From the NCBI GenBank assembly GCA_003194525.1, contig NBIV01000079.1, positions 62,001 to 126,000 of the forward strand: a DNA stretch of 64,000 nt, read 5' to 3'. A program made the position numbers and the translations under genes. Under the pieces are notes generated by a model that was not told where the DNA came from, made no database searches, and saw only the letters and a list, made by a program, of their open reading frames with translations. This document shows positions 42,194-52,949 of this stretch, one piece after another; within the stretch, counting starts at the first letter, position 1; each line of letters begins with the position of its first letter. The DNA is from Gracilariopsis chorda. Lineage: Eukaryota > Rhodophyta > Florideophyceae > Gracilariales > Gracilariaceae.

Positions 42194-45030
42194 TGTATTT
42201 GGAATTGACACAGTGGCTTTTTGGCTTTTTCGTGCGTCGGAAAGCTGAAAGAAAAGAACGGCCTGCTATTAGATGTAGACAGAAAACGCCTGAGAGCTTT
42301 CCTCGGGGACAACAGCGAACAAAACTAAGTGGTAGGAATGACTACATAATGTCGAGAGCATGACCGACTCGAGAGCAGTGAACGAGAGGTCGTTTCGGGG
42401 TACAAGAGCACCACGCACTGGCGCTTATTTCATGGCGTCCGTACAGATTTATTGGACTTTTGCGAGAGAGGGCCGCAGCATGTCTGGCGTATCTTGCCGC
42501 TGGTAGGCAGCGGTCGTCATGAGCACTTTTTTTTGCTTCCGCACATTCATAGCGTGCCCCGCATTGAAGGAGCGCAATTTCAAAAAAACACCCAATAACA
42601 TTTGCGATGGCACGTCATCACTTTTGTATCTCGCCACGTGCCACGTTGCCAGCCTGTAGGCTTTCTGCCTAACTTCGCGTTTCTTCGTCTTCGTAAGGGA
42701 GCCTGGTCTCCCTTGAAGTCGCCCAAAGGTTACAAGGGGAAAGGGTTACAAGCTCCAAATTCCGACGGCACAAAGATACGTAATAAGACTTTATTCATAC
42801 ATCATCTGGCTGATTCTACAAATCATGACAACTACGATCAGTTGACCCTCTTCTGCCCAATACCAACAGTGTATCACTTCATGTGACGCATCCCACGCGG
42901 AAACTATAAACGGACGATCTACACCGAAATAATAATGATTTCTTGGCTTCCAAAAAAGTAGAATACAAGACAATCCCGTTCAAGTCAATCCATATTGCAC
43001 TTGACTGGTTTCTCTCTCCACTTGAGTTCGTGATTGGGTTCCTTAAGGAGATGGCAACTTCCAAGCCGTTGCGAAGAAGATTGATTCGTATCAGGTCACT
43101 TGATTTTAATTGAAGATTAACTTCTGATCGCCGCTCGGGTTTGAGAAGGCGTTGTTGAGTTTAGTGAGAGATTCTTCTGCAGTTCCAAAGCTGCTGCTGC
43201 TGTTCGTCATGAAGTGCAAGGTTAAACTGCTTTATCCATTCAACTACTGTATAGAATAAGCAGGTATGTCGGGGCTCCCTAGTGGGATTCGCTGAGGGTA
43301 GTACAGAAAACTTCGACCGCAACGAAATCCTGCATTTCATGCTCTCTCTTGTTGGTGCGAATCGAATACAGAAGAAACTATTGCGCAATCGTGTCTGCTT
43401 ACACAATTATCTGCTAAGTCGAAATGAGAAGCCTTCCGCCATGAATAGTTACAATCCTTGTATTCCAGATCAACGTCTGTGGTGTAGATTCTACACCCGT
43501 ACTAATGGGTACCCTGGTATCTACTCTTTTCGAGGGAGGTCTGCCTGTATGCAATCAATTCGGAGATCCGCTCAACTGTTTGTGAATAAAGTCCTGAACT
43601 TCAGACATTTATTCAGACTGAAGAATGGTGGACGAAACTGGAGATTTCATGCGAACTCGAACTACCAAAGGTAGCTAGAAAAGTACAGCTGGCGAAGAAG
43701 GCTACCGTGAATGGGAATTGAGATACTGACTGGATCTGGTAGTTCTCATACGAAGACACGTGTAATATTCGGATTTCAACTCCGACGGGGAAAGCAGAAA
43801 CTCGTGGGCTTGAATGTGCTCAGACGATATCTACGAAGGGTAGGATTGCTAACTCGGACGATTTCTTTTCGATGCCCTCTGCCCGCAGAGCAAGATGTCA
43901 CAAACAAAAAAGTACGAAGTTACTGTAGACTACAGAGGTACAGTATCTACCCAACGGTACTGTAGGTAAGGGTTATGGGATACCGTTGGTGCCGATGGTA
44001 CATTCGTTCCCGTAAAGTGCTTTTTGCTGCCTTTTGGTGTAGTCCACTACTGCTCGACCTACGTGCGATAGGTAACCCAACATAGTATTCGAGAAGATCT
44101 GCACTGGAGTATAGCGATAGCGCCTTTCGTTGGATAAGGATGCAAGACGGCGATCGAGATCGAGAACGCGTAGGCTTTCTCCCATACGCCAATGCAAAGA
44201 AGAGTTCAAGTCGACCAATACGGTGATCGAGTATGTAATCATAGACGTGCCTTTCCTCTAGGCCGCTCATCAGTGTATTTGGGTTCGCGATCTGTCCATA
44301 CGACATCAGATATGCGAACATGTCGACAGCACATTCTTTATGTATGACTTCTGTAGGAGAACCAATTCCCTTCAGCTACGTACTAAGAAAGGAGAATTGC
44401 AGACAGAAGGAGATACATGTGGTCCAGAACACAGACATGAGCACTCAAATGCGTTCAGCTCCATCTCAGATCATCTACTGACATGGACCACCGGTTTTTT
44501 GCCTCACGCAAGTAGCGTACAGAGCTACAGTTTTTGTACCGAGTATACTTGCTCTGGAGATTGCTTTTTTTTTGTGACGTGCTTTCTCATCATAATGTGT
44601 TCTCACTTTTGTCAGTTGACCTTGCCGCTGACAAAAGATTAATTGATCCACGTCGAGGTCCGAGATATGGGTCCCACAGTTGCGGATTATCGGTCTATTC
44701 ACGGGAGCACGATGATATACCGTCGCAGTTATGATGATACTCACGCATCGTGGGACTGTGGCAGTTCTTCAGGTTCTCATCCGAAGTTCAGTCAGCCCTG
44801 TGGCACCTTCACCATCCCTACACCACTGGGTTTTGACATATTCAACGATACTCGCACGAGCTTGGAAGATCTCTGTTCCTTGTTCGACATCTTCCATTTC
44901 TGCTCTCCGTACTTTCCGCAGGAAGCTATACGTTTTCGAATAACTGGACTCCGCAACTTATTTCGGTCTTTCTCACGCTCTCGTTATGGATCGATTTCTA
45001 CATCGATATCAATACGAAAGCAAATCGGTC
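42194..45030. other. long stretch with a probable copia remnant
   Basis: No intact gene. Short frames on both strands (for example 43282-43674 plus) have no recognisable content. The probable retrotransposon remnant at 43947-44345 is listed separately. The leader of the giant surface-protein gene begins near 44900. Confidence 0.35.
43947..44345 (-). pseudogene. probable Ty1/copia RNase H remnant
   Basis: In one minus-strand frame ECAVDMFAYLMSYGQIANP and HVYDYILDHR resemble the copia block between reverse transcriptase and RNase H (RPDI..., then rYLkGTr). In a shifted frame LGYLSHVGRAVVDYTKRQ resembles the copia RNase H segment (sGYvf.lgg..v.W.SkrQ). The two lie in the order expected of copia pol but in different frames and with the downstream EAEY lost. 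Assignment rests on eye alignment only. Confidence 0.35.
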
Positions 45031-48000
45031 ATGAATACTTTGTGTCTCCTTGTACTCGTGGCCTTGTTCGCAACATGTGATTCCTACACCGAAGTGTTCT
45101 CAATTGCAAAAGAATCTGATGACTCTACGTACTATGTTGGTAACAGGGATTCGAACTTCTTTATCGCAAAGAGAAATTCGCAATGTTCTCCTCAGTGGAC
45201 AAGTACAGAAGGTTCAGCTACAGGCGATGACGACAACGATGAGAATCGAGAAATCTTCTACGATGTGATTATTGGGTCAGACGGTTTACTCTATGCAGCT
45301 GGAACAACGAAAGGCAATTTCTCGTTTCCTGCTAACGAAGTCCCGACTCTAGATGCCGCTATTGTAGTGTATAATAACACAGACGGCTCTCTCGTCAGAC
45401 AGGCTCAATATGATATTGAAAGTGGTTTAGATAACGTTGCGAGGGCTATTGCAGAAAAGGCTGATGGAAACCTGCTCGTAGCTGTGTATGGATCAACACC
45501 GAATGTCCAAAACACTGCCATTTTCGAAACTCGCATAATTGAAGTCTCCCATGACACTCTGGAGGTAATGAACATTTCTTCCGTTGAAGTTACAACTAGT
45601 GACAGCATTTTTTCGATCACAGCAGGTCCTCGAATCTGGGATTTCGTGTATGTCGAAAGTCTTGGGGTTATTGCGGCGGTTGGCCAAATCCTCGGAAGAG
45701 GAATGCTCTTCACGTATGATTTGACATCTGGGACAGTCATTAGCCAGAGTGAATGGGGCAATACCTTGGGAAACATGCAAGTAGGAGGCCTTGTCGTAGA
45801 TGACAACGGCGTATTTTATGTTACAGGATCTAGCAGCTCAAATGTGCTCAGTAATGTGGACCTGGAGCAGGCTACAAACTCTGAATACCACACATACGTT
45901 ATTCGCTTCGACAATCTTCTCTCGGGACAGCCTGTACCCACATGGGTGCGACAACTTGCTGGTTCAGGAAGCAGCCAATCTGGCAACGATGTTACTATTG
46001 ACCCAGTTACGGGAGAAGTGGTTGTCGTAGGATCATTCGATGCTGATTTCTCTGTTACAGATTCACAAACGGCAAAGTCTTATGACTTGAGTACAATTTC
46101 CAAGGATGGTCTAACTGATATCTTTGTTTGGTATCTCGATTCGGAAACTGGAGACTTCTCGGATTTGCGGATATCATCATTCGCAAGCACTGCGTCTGAG
46201 GACCGTGCCAATGTGGTTGAGGTTTTATCAAACCGGCAATTAGAGATCGGCGGCGTCATCAATGATGGTACGGACGACAATGCATTAGCTTGCGATGACG
46301 AGCATCTGACCGCATCGTCAAGCCCTTCGCCTAATACCGGAACTTCGTCTGCTCCCAGTCCCTCTAATTCAGTGATCCCGTTAACTGCACCGGTTTCTTC
46401 GCAAACCCCGACATCAACACCGTCACTGCAAGCCACTGAAATCAACGTTGTTTCCGTGACTTTATCTCCCACTGTGTCAAACACGCCCACTGACGCCTTA
46501 GCAATACCCTCCGCAACGCCGACAGTCAGTACCACTCCATCACTTCGGGCGTCGGGCCTTATCTTGAATTTGATATCATCTACACCATCAACAAGTGCAA
46601 CTCTTGATTTGATTTCGGCCACCCCAACGGTGAGTAGTTCGCCAACGCCTCGAACGTCAATTGTTATCTTGGATTTGATATCACCTACACCGTCACCAAG
46701 TCCAACATCATCACCTCGGGCGTCAGTTGTTATCTTGGATTTGATCTCACCTACACCGTCACCAAGCCCAACATCATCACCTCGGGCGTCAGTTGTTATC
46801 TTGGATTTGATCTCACCTACACCGTCACCAAGTCCCACGCCATCACCACGGACGTCAATTGTTATCTTGGATTTGATCTCGCCAGCGCCAACTGTGAGTA
46901 TTTCGCAAGGAATCGTTCTTGGCTTGATATCAGCCACGCCGACGGTGAGTACTTCTCCGACACCTCGAACATCAGGAATTGTCCTGAACTTGATATCTTC
47001 GACTCCGTCGGTGACGCCCAGTCAGTCAAATATCTTGATAAGCCTGATGCCTTCTGGTACTCCTCTTTATTCAGAAGCTCCGGATAACAGCTTCACAATC
47101 ACTCCGGAAGTCAGTCAGCTAGTATCTCCTCAGTTGACTAGTCCAGCGAGCGCTGTAACTGGAACATTGGCATCCCTATCTCCAGATGTGACACCTTTGT
47201 TCCTAATCTCACCGGCACCTTCACCATCAGTGTCGCCTTCTCCTTCAGCAAGGGTATCTATCCCGCCAGACTCTCCTGAACCTACGAGAAACTCAGAGTT
47301 CGATTCTTCGCCTTTTTCTATGGCCTCCGAACTTCCCTCCTTGGAAGCATCCGTATCACCTGGTTTTTTGCAGAGTTTGATCACACCTTTCGTCGGCAGT
47401 GACGGGTCTGTAATGGAAACTCCTTCTGCTTCGATTATAAGCTCGGAGGAAATGCCAGTTCCAAGTCAACTGCCCCAAGTCATCGATACTATGACAACCA
47501 CTTCCCCATCGACGTTTGTAAGCATGTCTCCGGCTCATCCAGCGTTTACGGCTATGCTCTCTGCAATAACAATATCACCAGACCCAGGCACTACTTTTGA
47601 ACTCATCAGTCAGGTGCCAGATTCATCTTTCATTGCCGTTGAGTCATCCCCTTCATCAGACACAACTAAATCGATCAGCTTCATCAGCCAGTCTCCTTCA
47701 GGATCTGCGGTCCTCGTAATTCGGACTCCCTCACCGGGGGGTATGTTTACCCTCATGAGTCAGACTCCATCAAAAACTGGTAATATCAATGATCAGTCAT
47801 CAACCCCTGATGCAGCTGTCGTATCTGCCAGCGAGCTTCCATCGCCTTTGTCGGAAACACCTGCTTCAACGCTGTCGACTAATCAGGACTCTTCCGCTTT
47901 AGAATCGTCGACCGTTACTGAAGATTTCGGATCGACTAGCTCGCAAGAGGTTACTTCAGAACCCAATGAGTTAGAACAGGATGGACTTATCTCTTTCATG

Positions 48001-51000
48001 AGCGCCTCTCCGATCACAGTTGAGGCGTCGAAGCTGCCTACCCCCTCAACGTCTATATTTCTAATCAACGTGGCTGCGTCCCCTAAGGTAGACGCGTCCG
48101 AACTTCCGCAAGTAATACCTTCAGCGATGATTACGCCCATTGTTCTATTCACCACCATCTCCCTGTTGCCGGAAAAGCTAACCCCCGAACCGGTATTCAC
48201 GTCAAGTGTGGAGAACGAAGGTGCAGTTAACTTCTCACCGCCAGTGATTACCGCCGAAGTTTCTTCTACCCCAAGAAACCCTATTATTGAAGAGGAACCT
48301 TCAACTTCCATCGTGCCTCTCGGAGTTACGATAACATCGTCGTCCATTCCGTTTGAGAAGTTTACGCTTCCGCCAAACCTCACCGAACCCTTCATGTCAT
48401 CACCTGCTTTCTTCTCAGATCCTGTGCCTTCTGCTCCGGTTATGATCTCATCTGTAATTCTTCCGGAACAAACCCAATCAGTGAAGGAAACTGAAACGCT
48501 CTCTACTCCAGCCCTATCAATATATCCCGATTCATCTAACGAATTGCTTTTCATTACTCCATCGCGTTCTCTTGAGGCATCACTTGACTCGTCCGGTCTT
48601 CCAGCTACATCTACTGAAGTCGAAACTACGGTGTCGGGTACTCCGTCAATAACCATGCCATTCGCGTCTGAGTCGTTGACCCTTCCATCTATCGAAGCAA
48701 GTCCGGAAACTTCATCATCTGACTTCCTGACAACTACACCCCGGACCTCTCTACTACCATCAACATCTGCTGCACCTGTTGGAACCCTTTCGGAGTCACC
48801 TACATCGTCAACGAGCATGCCACCCTCTACAACATCCTCATCTACGAAGCCGTCGGTACCGCAGTTGTCCACTTCTCCTCCAGATCTCCCGGAAGCATCT
48901 GCAGATTTCTTATCAAGTTCTCCGTTGTCTACATTCACCGCATCCCCAGAAGTAACGCAGCTTTCACTGGATGGTAATGAATTTGTTTCCCCACTGCCAA
49001 TGAGCAGTGAATCACCGAATGTGTCTGAATACTTGTCAGGGCCTACATCGCCTCCCTTGCCTGAAGCAAGCATTCCAGCCTCCTACGAACCGAATGAGAC
49101 TCCGTTTGTGAGCATGGACATCATATTTTCAATGGAATCTAGTGAACCACCGAGAGAAAGCCTGTCTGTACATGGCACTGGTGTGGTTTCACCCGAACCA
49201 TCTATGCTCTCCTTTATTGCACCAAGCGAGAGTATTGTGCCTTTCGCAAACAACAGCAATTCAAATCTGCCGGAGACACCTACGCTGAGTGTGAATGAAG
49301 TGGCATCAATGGAGCCCAGTGACATTCCTTTTCTATCTTCAACTGGTTTGGTTTCTCCAGAACTCTCAACATCTGAGTTGGTCCCATCCAACAACAGTTA
49401 TTTAACTATACCTACCCATGAGCCCTCTGCTGAAGCATCTGAAATTCCTTTCTCCGAAGGATTCATGAAGTTTACGCCAGAGTCCATGGATACAAATGGA
49501 CAGTCACCCGCAGTTACTGAGGCTGTATCACCAGACATTACAAGCACTACATCTGCCGACCTACCAAGCAAGCTTTCACCACGACCATCGTTACCTCGTC
49601 TAAGCCCATCATTTTCTCAGATTCTGGAGGTATCCCAGACGGCAAACCCGTCTTTGAGCTTTTCGTCAAAGTCGCCTCTACCTTTCGTATCGGTCACCGC
49701 ATCAACTTCAGCCAGTGCGACGCCAACTCTTCTTCAGCCAATCGTTGACTCCACAGCGGCTTTTCCGCAACCATCAAGCCTCGGTCCGTCTTCTTCATTC
49801 TCAGCTGCGGTCTCTTCCTCTGTATTGCCAACTCAAGCTGTTCCTACTCACGGGAGGGAGTTGCCTTCTACCTTGCCAGTCATTTCGACTAGTCCATCGA
49901 CAAGCCCCATAATACCGTCCGAACCTGCTCAGAGCCAGTTCCTAGCTCCTTCGGCTGTGAATACGGCAAGTCCAGTTTCCGTCCCGGTCGCGAGTGTGCC
50001 ATCTACTCCTCTGATATCAAGCTCCGCTCCTATGACGGGAAGTACGACCCCGTCTACCATTAATTCTGCGTTGCCCCTCAATAGCGCGTCGCCTTCTGCC
50101 TCTGGTGTGAACAATCTCCCACTCATAACGGCCTCCCCAATGTCTTCGGTGACTATCACTCCACCCTCATCATTCGATGGAATTCCGTCTAAAACTCCCT
50201 CCATATCTCAGTCAAGTGGCCCCTTGGAGAGTACAAACACACCTGATTCTGACTCGAATTTTCTACCGAAGGTGACCGAACCTATTTCAACTTCTGATAT
50301 CTCAATATCCTTCTCTGCCACCCCGAGCTTTGTTGCTTCCATAACCCCCTCCATTTCACCAAGCACGTCGTTCTTGAGGGCATCCACTATACCTACTCCA
50401 ACTCTGCGCTCTCCATTACCAGAAGTTGCCTCGACTACTCCCACGTCATCACAGCCAACCACAACCCCTATGATATCAAACCGTTTACAAAGCGCAACAC
50501 CTTCTGTATCTCGAACAACACTACCTTCTGAGACGGTTTCTCCTTCATCGCAAACAGGTGGATCTACGAAAACCCCAACACCGACCGCTTTACCGTCATC
50601 TCGAAATGATGGACCCACAAAGACCCCAACGCCGACCGCTTTCCCTTCATCCGCAAGAGAGGGACCCACAAAGACCCCAACGCCGACCGCTTTCCCTTCG
50701 TCTGCAAGAGAGGGACCCACAAAGACCCCAACGCCGCTCGCTTTCCCCTCGAATCAGGCAGTTGCACCAACTAAGACACCAATCGCTCTTTCTCAAACAC
50801 AAACAACCTCCCCTACGAAAACACCAACACCGGTTGCTTTCCCCGTAACTTCGTTTCCATCGGTAAGCCCTGCAGCTAGCCGGATTCCGCAGGTTTCAGT
50901 TCTACCACTATCAGCTTCCCCGGATTTCTTATTTGAAACGCCCGTTCCCTCTCAAGTGATACTTCGTTCTTCTGTGAGCCCGTCATCTGCAATTGTTTCA

Positions 51001-52071
51001 TTCTCTGCAACAGCTGTTGCGGTTGGCACACCAAGCAATGATTTCGTCCCAGCTGCAGAATCCCCATCACAAACTCCACACTCGACGTTTGTCCTAGTTT
51101 CCTCACAGTCAACGTTTCCGTCTGGATTGGGATCTGTACCACCAACCCCGACCATGAGTTTCAGGCCCACGCCAGTTTCAGCACTACTTACTCCCACTCC
51201 ATTTGGAGCAAACGAGATCTCTATCGAAACTTCGGCTACTCCGGAGGCTACGTTCACCGCGGATATAAGCTATCCGTATCCATCGTACGGCACAGATTTG
51301 ATAGCGAGTCCTGATTTCTATCTTCCTACTGCATCTGCTGATCCAACAAATTTCCTCATCCCAACTCCGACAGAAGAAGTTTTGGAGTCACCGTCACCGG
51401 GTGCCGTTCCTGGCTTGAACTGTCCGAATCTACCCCCCATTGTTCCGGACTCTTCTCTACTAGCAAGAACCGATAATTTCCAACGAGTCCGGATGGGAAT
51501 GCAAGTAGCCGGACCGAATTTAACGAGTTCCTGTGACTTGACTAATGTCATAGCGCAGAGATTCATTAACCTTAGCGCAATGAACACGTTGTCAAACCGG
51601 AATTTGTGGTTTATAACGTCAATCGAAGACGGGCCAGCGGTATACGATGGTGAATCAAGTCTTGTATTAATCGAAGATTTGGAAGAGGTCACCGATATCG
51701 AAATCACGTTGTCAAACAGTCCCTCACCATCTCAGTCGCTTGAAGCTTCTGTCCAAGAGCTATATCCTGGCTCGGTGGTGTTTCGAGTAACTGCCTTCTT
51801 GGATCCCTTTTCAGTCGAGCTTGCTATTGGCGCCTACATTGAGTATATACAATCTCAAAACATTGTTAGAGCGTTAGCGGTTACTGGTTATGACGATATC
51901 CAGTGGATTGGAATGATCTTGGAACCAGCTATAATAGATACACGAAGAGCCGAAAATGTTGTCGTGTCGAGCGGCTTATCGGGTGGGTACATTGCAGGAA
52001 TAGCTTTCGGAACCATAGTAATTCTTGGCGCTGCAGTTTTTATCGCTGCTGAGGCGAGAAGGCCGAGCTGA
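45031..52071 (+). CDS. giant mucin-like cell-surface protein
   Basis: The ATG at 45031 starts a signal peptide (MNTLCLLVLVALFATCDS); an ATG 15 codons upstream gives no such start. The protein has ~2,346 residues in one exon. Residues ~20-440 form a beta-rich domain with repeated DGxxYxxG and VVDDNGVFYVTGSS motifs, like SBBP-type propellers. Residues ~445-2080 are almost entirely Ser, Thr and Pro with repeated SPxxSxTP-type motifs. They include a 22-residue tandem repeat near 46.7 kb and a 17-residue repeat near 50.6 kb. A folded C-terminal domain (~2115-2310, from NCPNLPPIVPDSS) and a single transmembrane helix (~2319-2340, GYIAGIAFGTIVILGAAVF) end with a short RRPS tail. This is the plan of a heavily O-glycosylated type I surface or wall-linked protein. 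Family and ligand are unknown. Confidence 0.85.
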   Translation: MNTLCLLVLVALFATCDSYTEVFSIAKESDDSTYYVGNRDSNFFIAKRNSQCSPQWTSTEGSATGDDDNDENREIFYDVIIGSDGLLYAAGTTKGNFSFPANEVPTLDAAIVVYNNTDGSLVRQAQYDIESGLDNVARAIAEKADGNLLVAVYGSTPNVQNTAIFETRIIEVSHDTLEVMNISSVEVTTSDSIFSITAGPRIWDFVYVESLGVIAAVGQILGRGMLFTYDLTSGTVISQSEWGNTLGNMQVGGLVVDDNGVFYVTGSSSSNVLSNVDLEQATNSEYHTYVIRFDNLLSGQPVPTWVRQLAGSGSSQSGNDVTIDPVTGEVVVVGSFDADFSVTDSQTAKSYDLSTISKDGLTDIFVWYLDSETGDFSDLRISSFASTASEDRANVVEVLSNRQLEIGGVINDGTDDNALACDDEHLTASSSPSPNTGTSSAPSPSNSVIPLTAPVSSQTPTSTPSLQATEINVVSVTLSPTVSNTPTDALAIPSATPTVSTTPSLRASGLILNLISSTPSTSATLDLISATPTVSSSPTPRTSIVILDLISPTPSPSPTSSPRASVVILDLISPTPSPSPTSSPRASVVILDLISPTPSPSPTPSPRTSIVILDLISPAPTVSISQGIVLGLISATPTVSTSPTPRTSGIVLNLISSTPSVTPSQSNILISLMPSGTPLYSEAPDNSFTITPEVSQLVSPQLTSPASAVTGTLASLSPDVTPLFLISPAPSPSVSPSPSARVSIPPDSPEPTRNSEFDSSPFSMASELPSLEASVSPGFLQSLITPFVGSDGSVMETPSASIISSEEMPVPSQLPQVIDTMTTTSPSTFVSMSPAHPAFTAMLSAITISPDPGTTFELISQVPDSSFIAVESSPSSDTTKSISFISQSPSGSAVLVIRTPSPGGMFTLMSQTPSKTGNINDQSSTPDAAVVSASELPSPLSETPASTLSTNQDSSALESSTVTEDFGSTSSQEVTSEPNELEQDGLISFMSASPITVEASKLPTPSTSIFLINVAASPKVDASELPQVIPSAMITPIVLFTTISLLPEKLTPEPVFTSSVENEGAVNFSPPVITAEVSSTPRNPIIEEEPSTSIVPLGVTITSSSIPFEKFTLPPNLTEPFMSSPAFFSDPVPSAPVMISSVILPEQTQSVKETETLSTPALSIYPDSSNELLFITPSRSLEASLDSSGLPATSTEVETTVSGTPSITMPFASESLTLPSIEASPETSSSDFLTTTPRTSLLPSTSAAPVGTLSESPTSSTSMPPSTTSSSTKPSVPQLSTSPPDLPEASADFLSSSPLSTFTASPEVTQLSLDGNEFVSPLPMSSESPNVSEYLSGPTSPPLPEASIPASYEPNETPFVSMDIIFSMESSEPPRESLSVHGTGVVSPEPSMLSFIAPSESIVPFANNSNSNLPETPTLSVNEVASMEPSDIPFLSSTGLVSPELSTSELVPSNNSYLTIPTHEPSAEASEIPFSEGFMKFTPESMDTNGQSPAVTEAVSPDITSTTSADLPSKLSPRPSLPRLSPSFSQILEVSQTANPSLSFSSKSPLPFVSVTASTSASATPTLLQPIVDSTAAFPQPSSLGPSSSFSAAVSSSVLPTQAVPTHGRELPSTLPVISTSPSTSPIIPSEPAQSQFLAPSAVNTASPVSVPVASVPSTPLISSSAPMTGSTTPSTINSALPLNSASPSASGVNNLPLITASPMSSVTITPPSSFDGIPSKTPSISQSSGPLESTNTPDSDSNFLPKVTEPISTSDISISFSATPSFVASITPSISPSTSFLRASTIPTPTLRSPLPEVASTTPTSSQPTTTPMISNRLQSATPSVSRTTLPSETVSPSSQTGGSTKTPTPTALPSSRNDGPTKTPTPTAFPSSAREGPTKTPTPTAFPSSAREGPTKTPTPLAFPSNQAVAPTKTPIALSQTQTTSPTKTPTPVAFPVTSFPSVSPAASRIPQVSVLPLSASPDFLFETPVPSQVILRSSVSPSSAIVSFSATAVAVGTPSNDFVPAAESPSQTPHSTFVLVSSQSTFPSGLGSVPPTPTMSFRPTPVSALLTPTPFGANEISIETSATPEATFTADISYPYPSYGTDLIASPDFYLPTASADPTNFLIPTPTEEVLESPSPGAVPGLNCPNLPPIVPDSSLLARTDNFQRVRMGMQVAGPNLTSSCDLTNVIAQRFINLSAMNTLSNRNLWFITSIEDGPAVYDGESSLVLIEDLEEVTDIEITLSNSPSPSQSLEASVQELYPGSVVFRVTAFLDPFSVELAIGAYIEYIQSQNIVRALAVTGYDDIQWIGMILEPAIIDTRRAENVVVSSGLSGGYIAGIAFGTIVILGAAVFIAAEARRPS
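46615..46960 (+). repeat. 66-bp tandem repeat within giant gene
   Basis: Three nearly identical 66-bp units (TCACCTACACCGTCACCAAG at 46681, 46747 and 46813) are flanked by more divergent ones. Each codes for 22 residues around SPTPSPSPT and VVILDLI. The reading frame is kept. Confidence 0.85.
50560..50763 (+). repeat. 51-bp tandem repeat within giant gene
   Basis: Units start at 50560, 50611, 50662 and 50713, exactly 51 bp apart, each coding for 17 residues (GPTKTPTPTAFPSSARE). Units 3 and 4 are nearly identical at DNA level; degenerate units follow. Confidence 0.9.
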
Positions 52072-52949
52072 TTTCGAGATGTTCGATGTTTCGGTTATCA
52101 CCGTGTACCGTGCAAGAGCATATTTGACAGTTCGGTCTCTTCTTCTTTATGTACGCAATTTCAGAAGAGCGTGAAAAATAGTTTAGGGAAAGATATTTGC
52201 CTGCAAAGCTAGTCGTATTGAGGCATGGACTTCTGACTTCTAACACGTTCGTTTCGGAAGATTATCAAAAACATTCCGCGACTGATTGCCGACTAATGAA
52301 TACGTCCTTGACTTCGTATGGTTCTTCAGTGCTTCTGAGATAATCCCTTTTCGACTTCGATGTTTAGATAGTCCTTCTTCGAATAAAACCCGATTACCCT
52401 GAACTTTTATACACTTCGTACTTGTTAGTACATCGTCCATTTTATTCCATTCGACTTGCAACAGTCAGAAGGGATGTACATACTTCCGCCCGTTGTGGCG
52501 TACTAAGCTTTCTAAAAGGCTAGAAGAACCTAATAGGTTGCGTCAGACGAGGAAACCAAGTTGATCTGGGATTGGTTTACTAGAGGAATTGAGTTGCCAA
52601 GTAAAGGGATTATCTTAAAGGACTTCGGACCACATACTCGTGATTAGGAGAGCGAAGCCCCAAGGTCACACAAGGTAATACGATACACAAGCACTTTTTT
52701 AAGCCTCTTGAAATCAAAAAGCAATGATATGAAAGCCTCTGAGAACTCATCCTGGGCACTCTTTTTTCGTCAAGAAGTTCTAACTCGAGAAGAAAAGACA
52801 GGCAATGCTGCGTATATGGGCTTGCTACCCGAATTCCGAGGATATCCTACTTCAACGGCAAGGTTTTCCTATGCACTGTTTTCGATCACTTCTCCCAGAT
52901 AGAAGTAGATACGCAAGGACTAGCGGGCGTGTATTTGCCTTGAAGACAC
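52072..52949. other. convergent 3' flanks
   Basis: Between the giant surface-protein gene and the convergent LPMO-like gene. Only short unsupported frames. Confidence 0.4.

Noticed and set aside
47883-49073. 396-residue minus-strand ORF opposite the giant gene, and others at 46080-46937 and 50208-50720
   Set aside because: They are the mirror of Ser/Thr/Pro codons; stops are rare on the antisense of TCN/ACN/CCN-rich DNA. The plus frame has a signal peptide, a transmembrane helix and folded ends.
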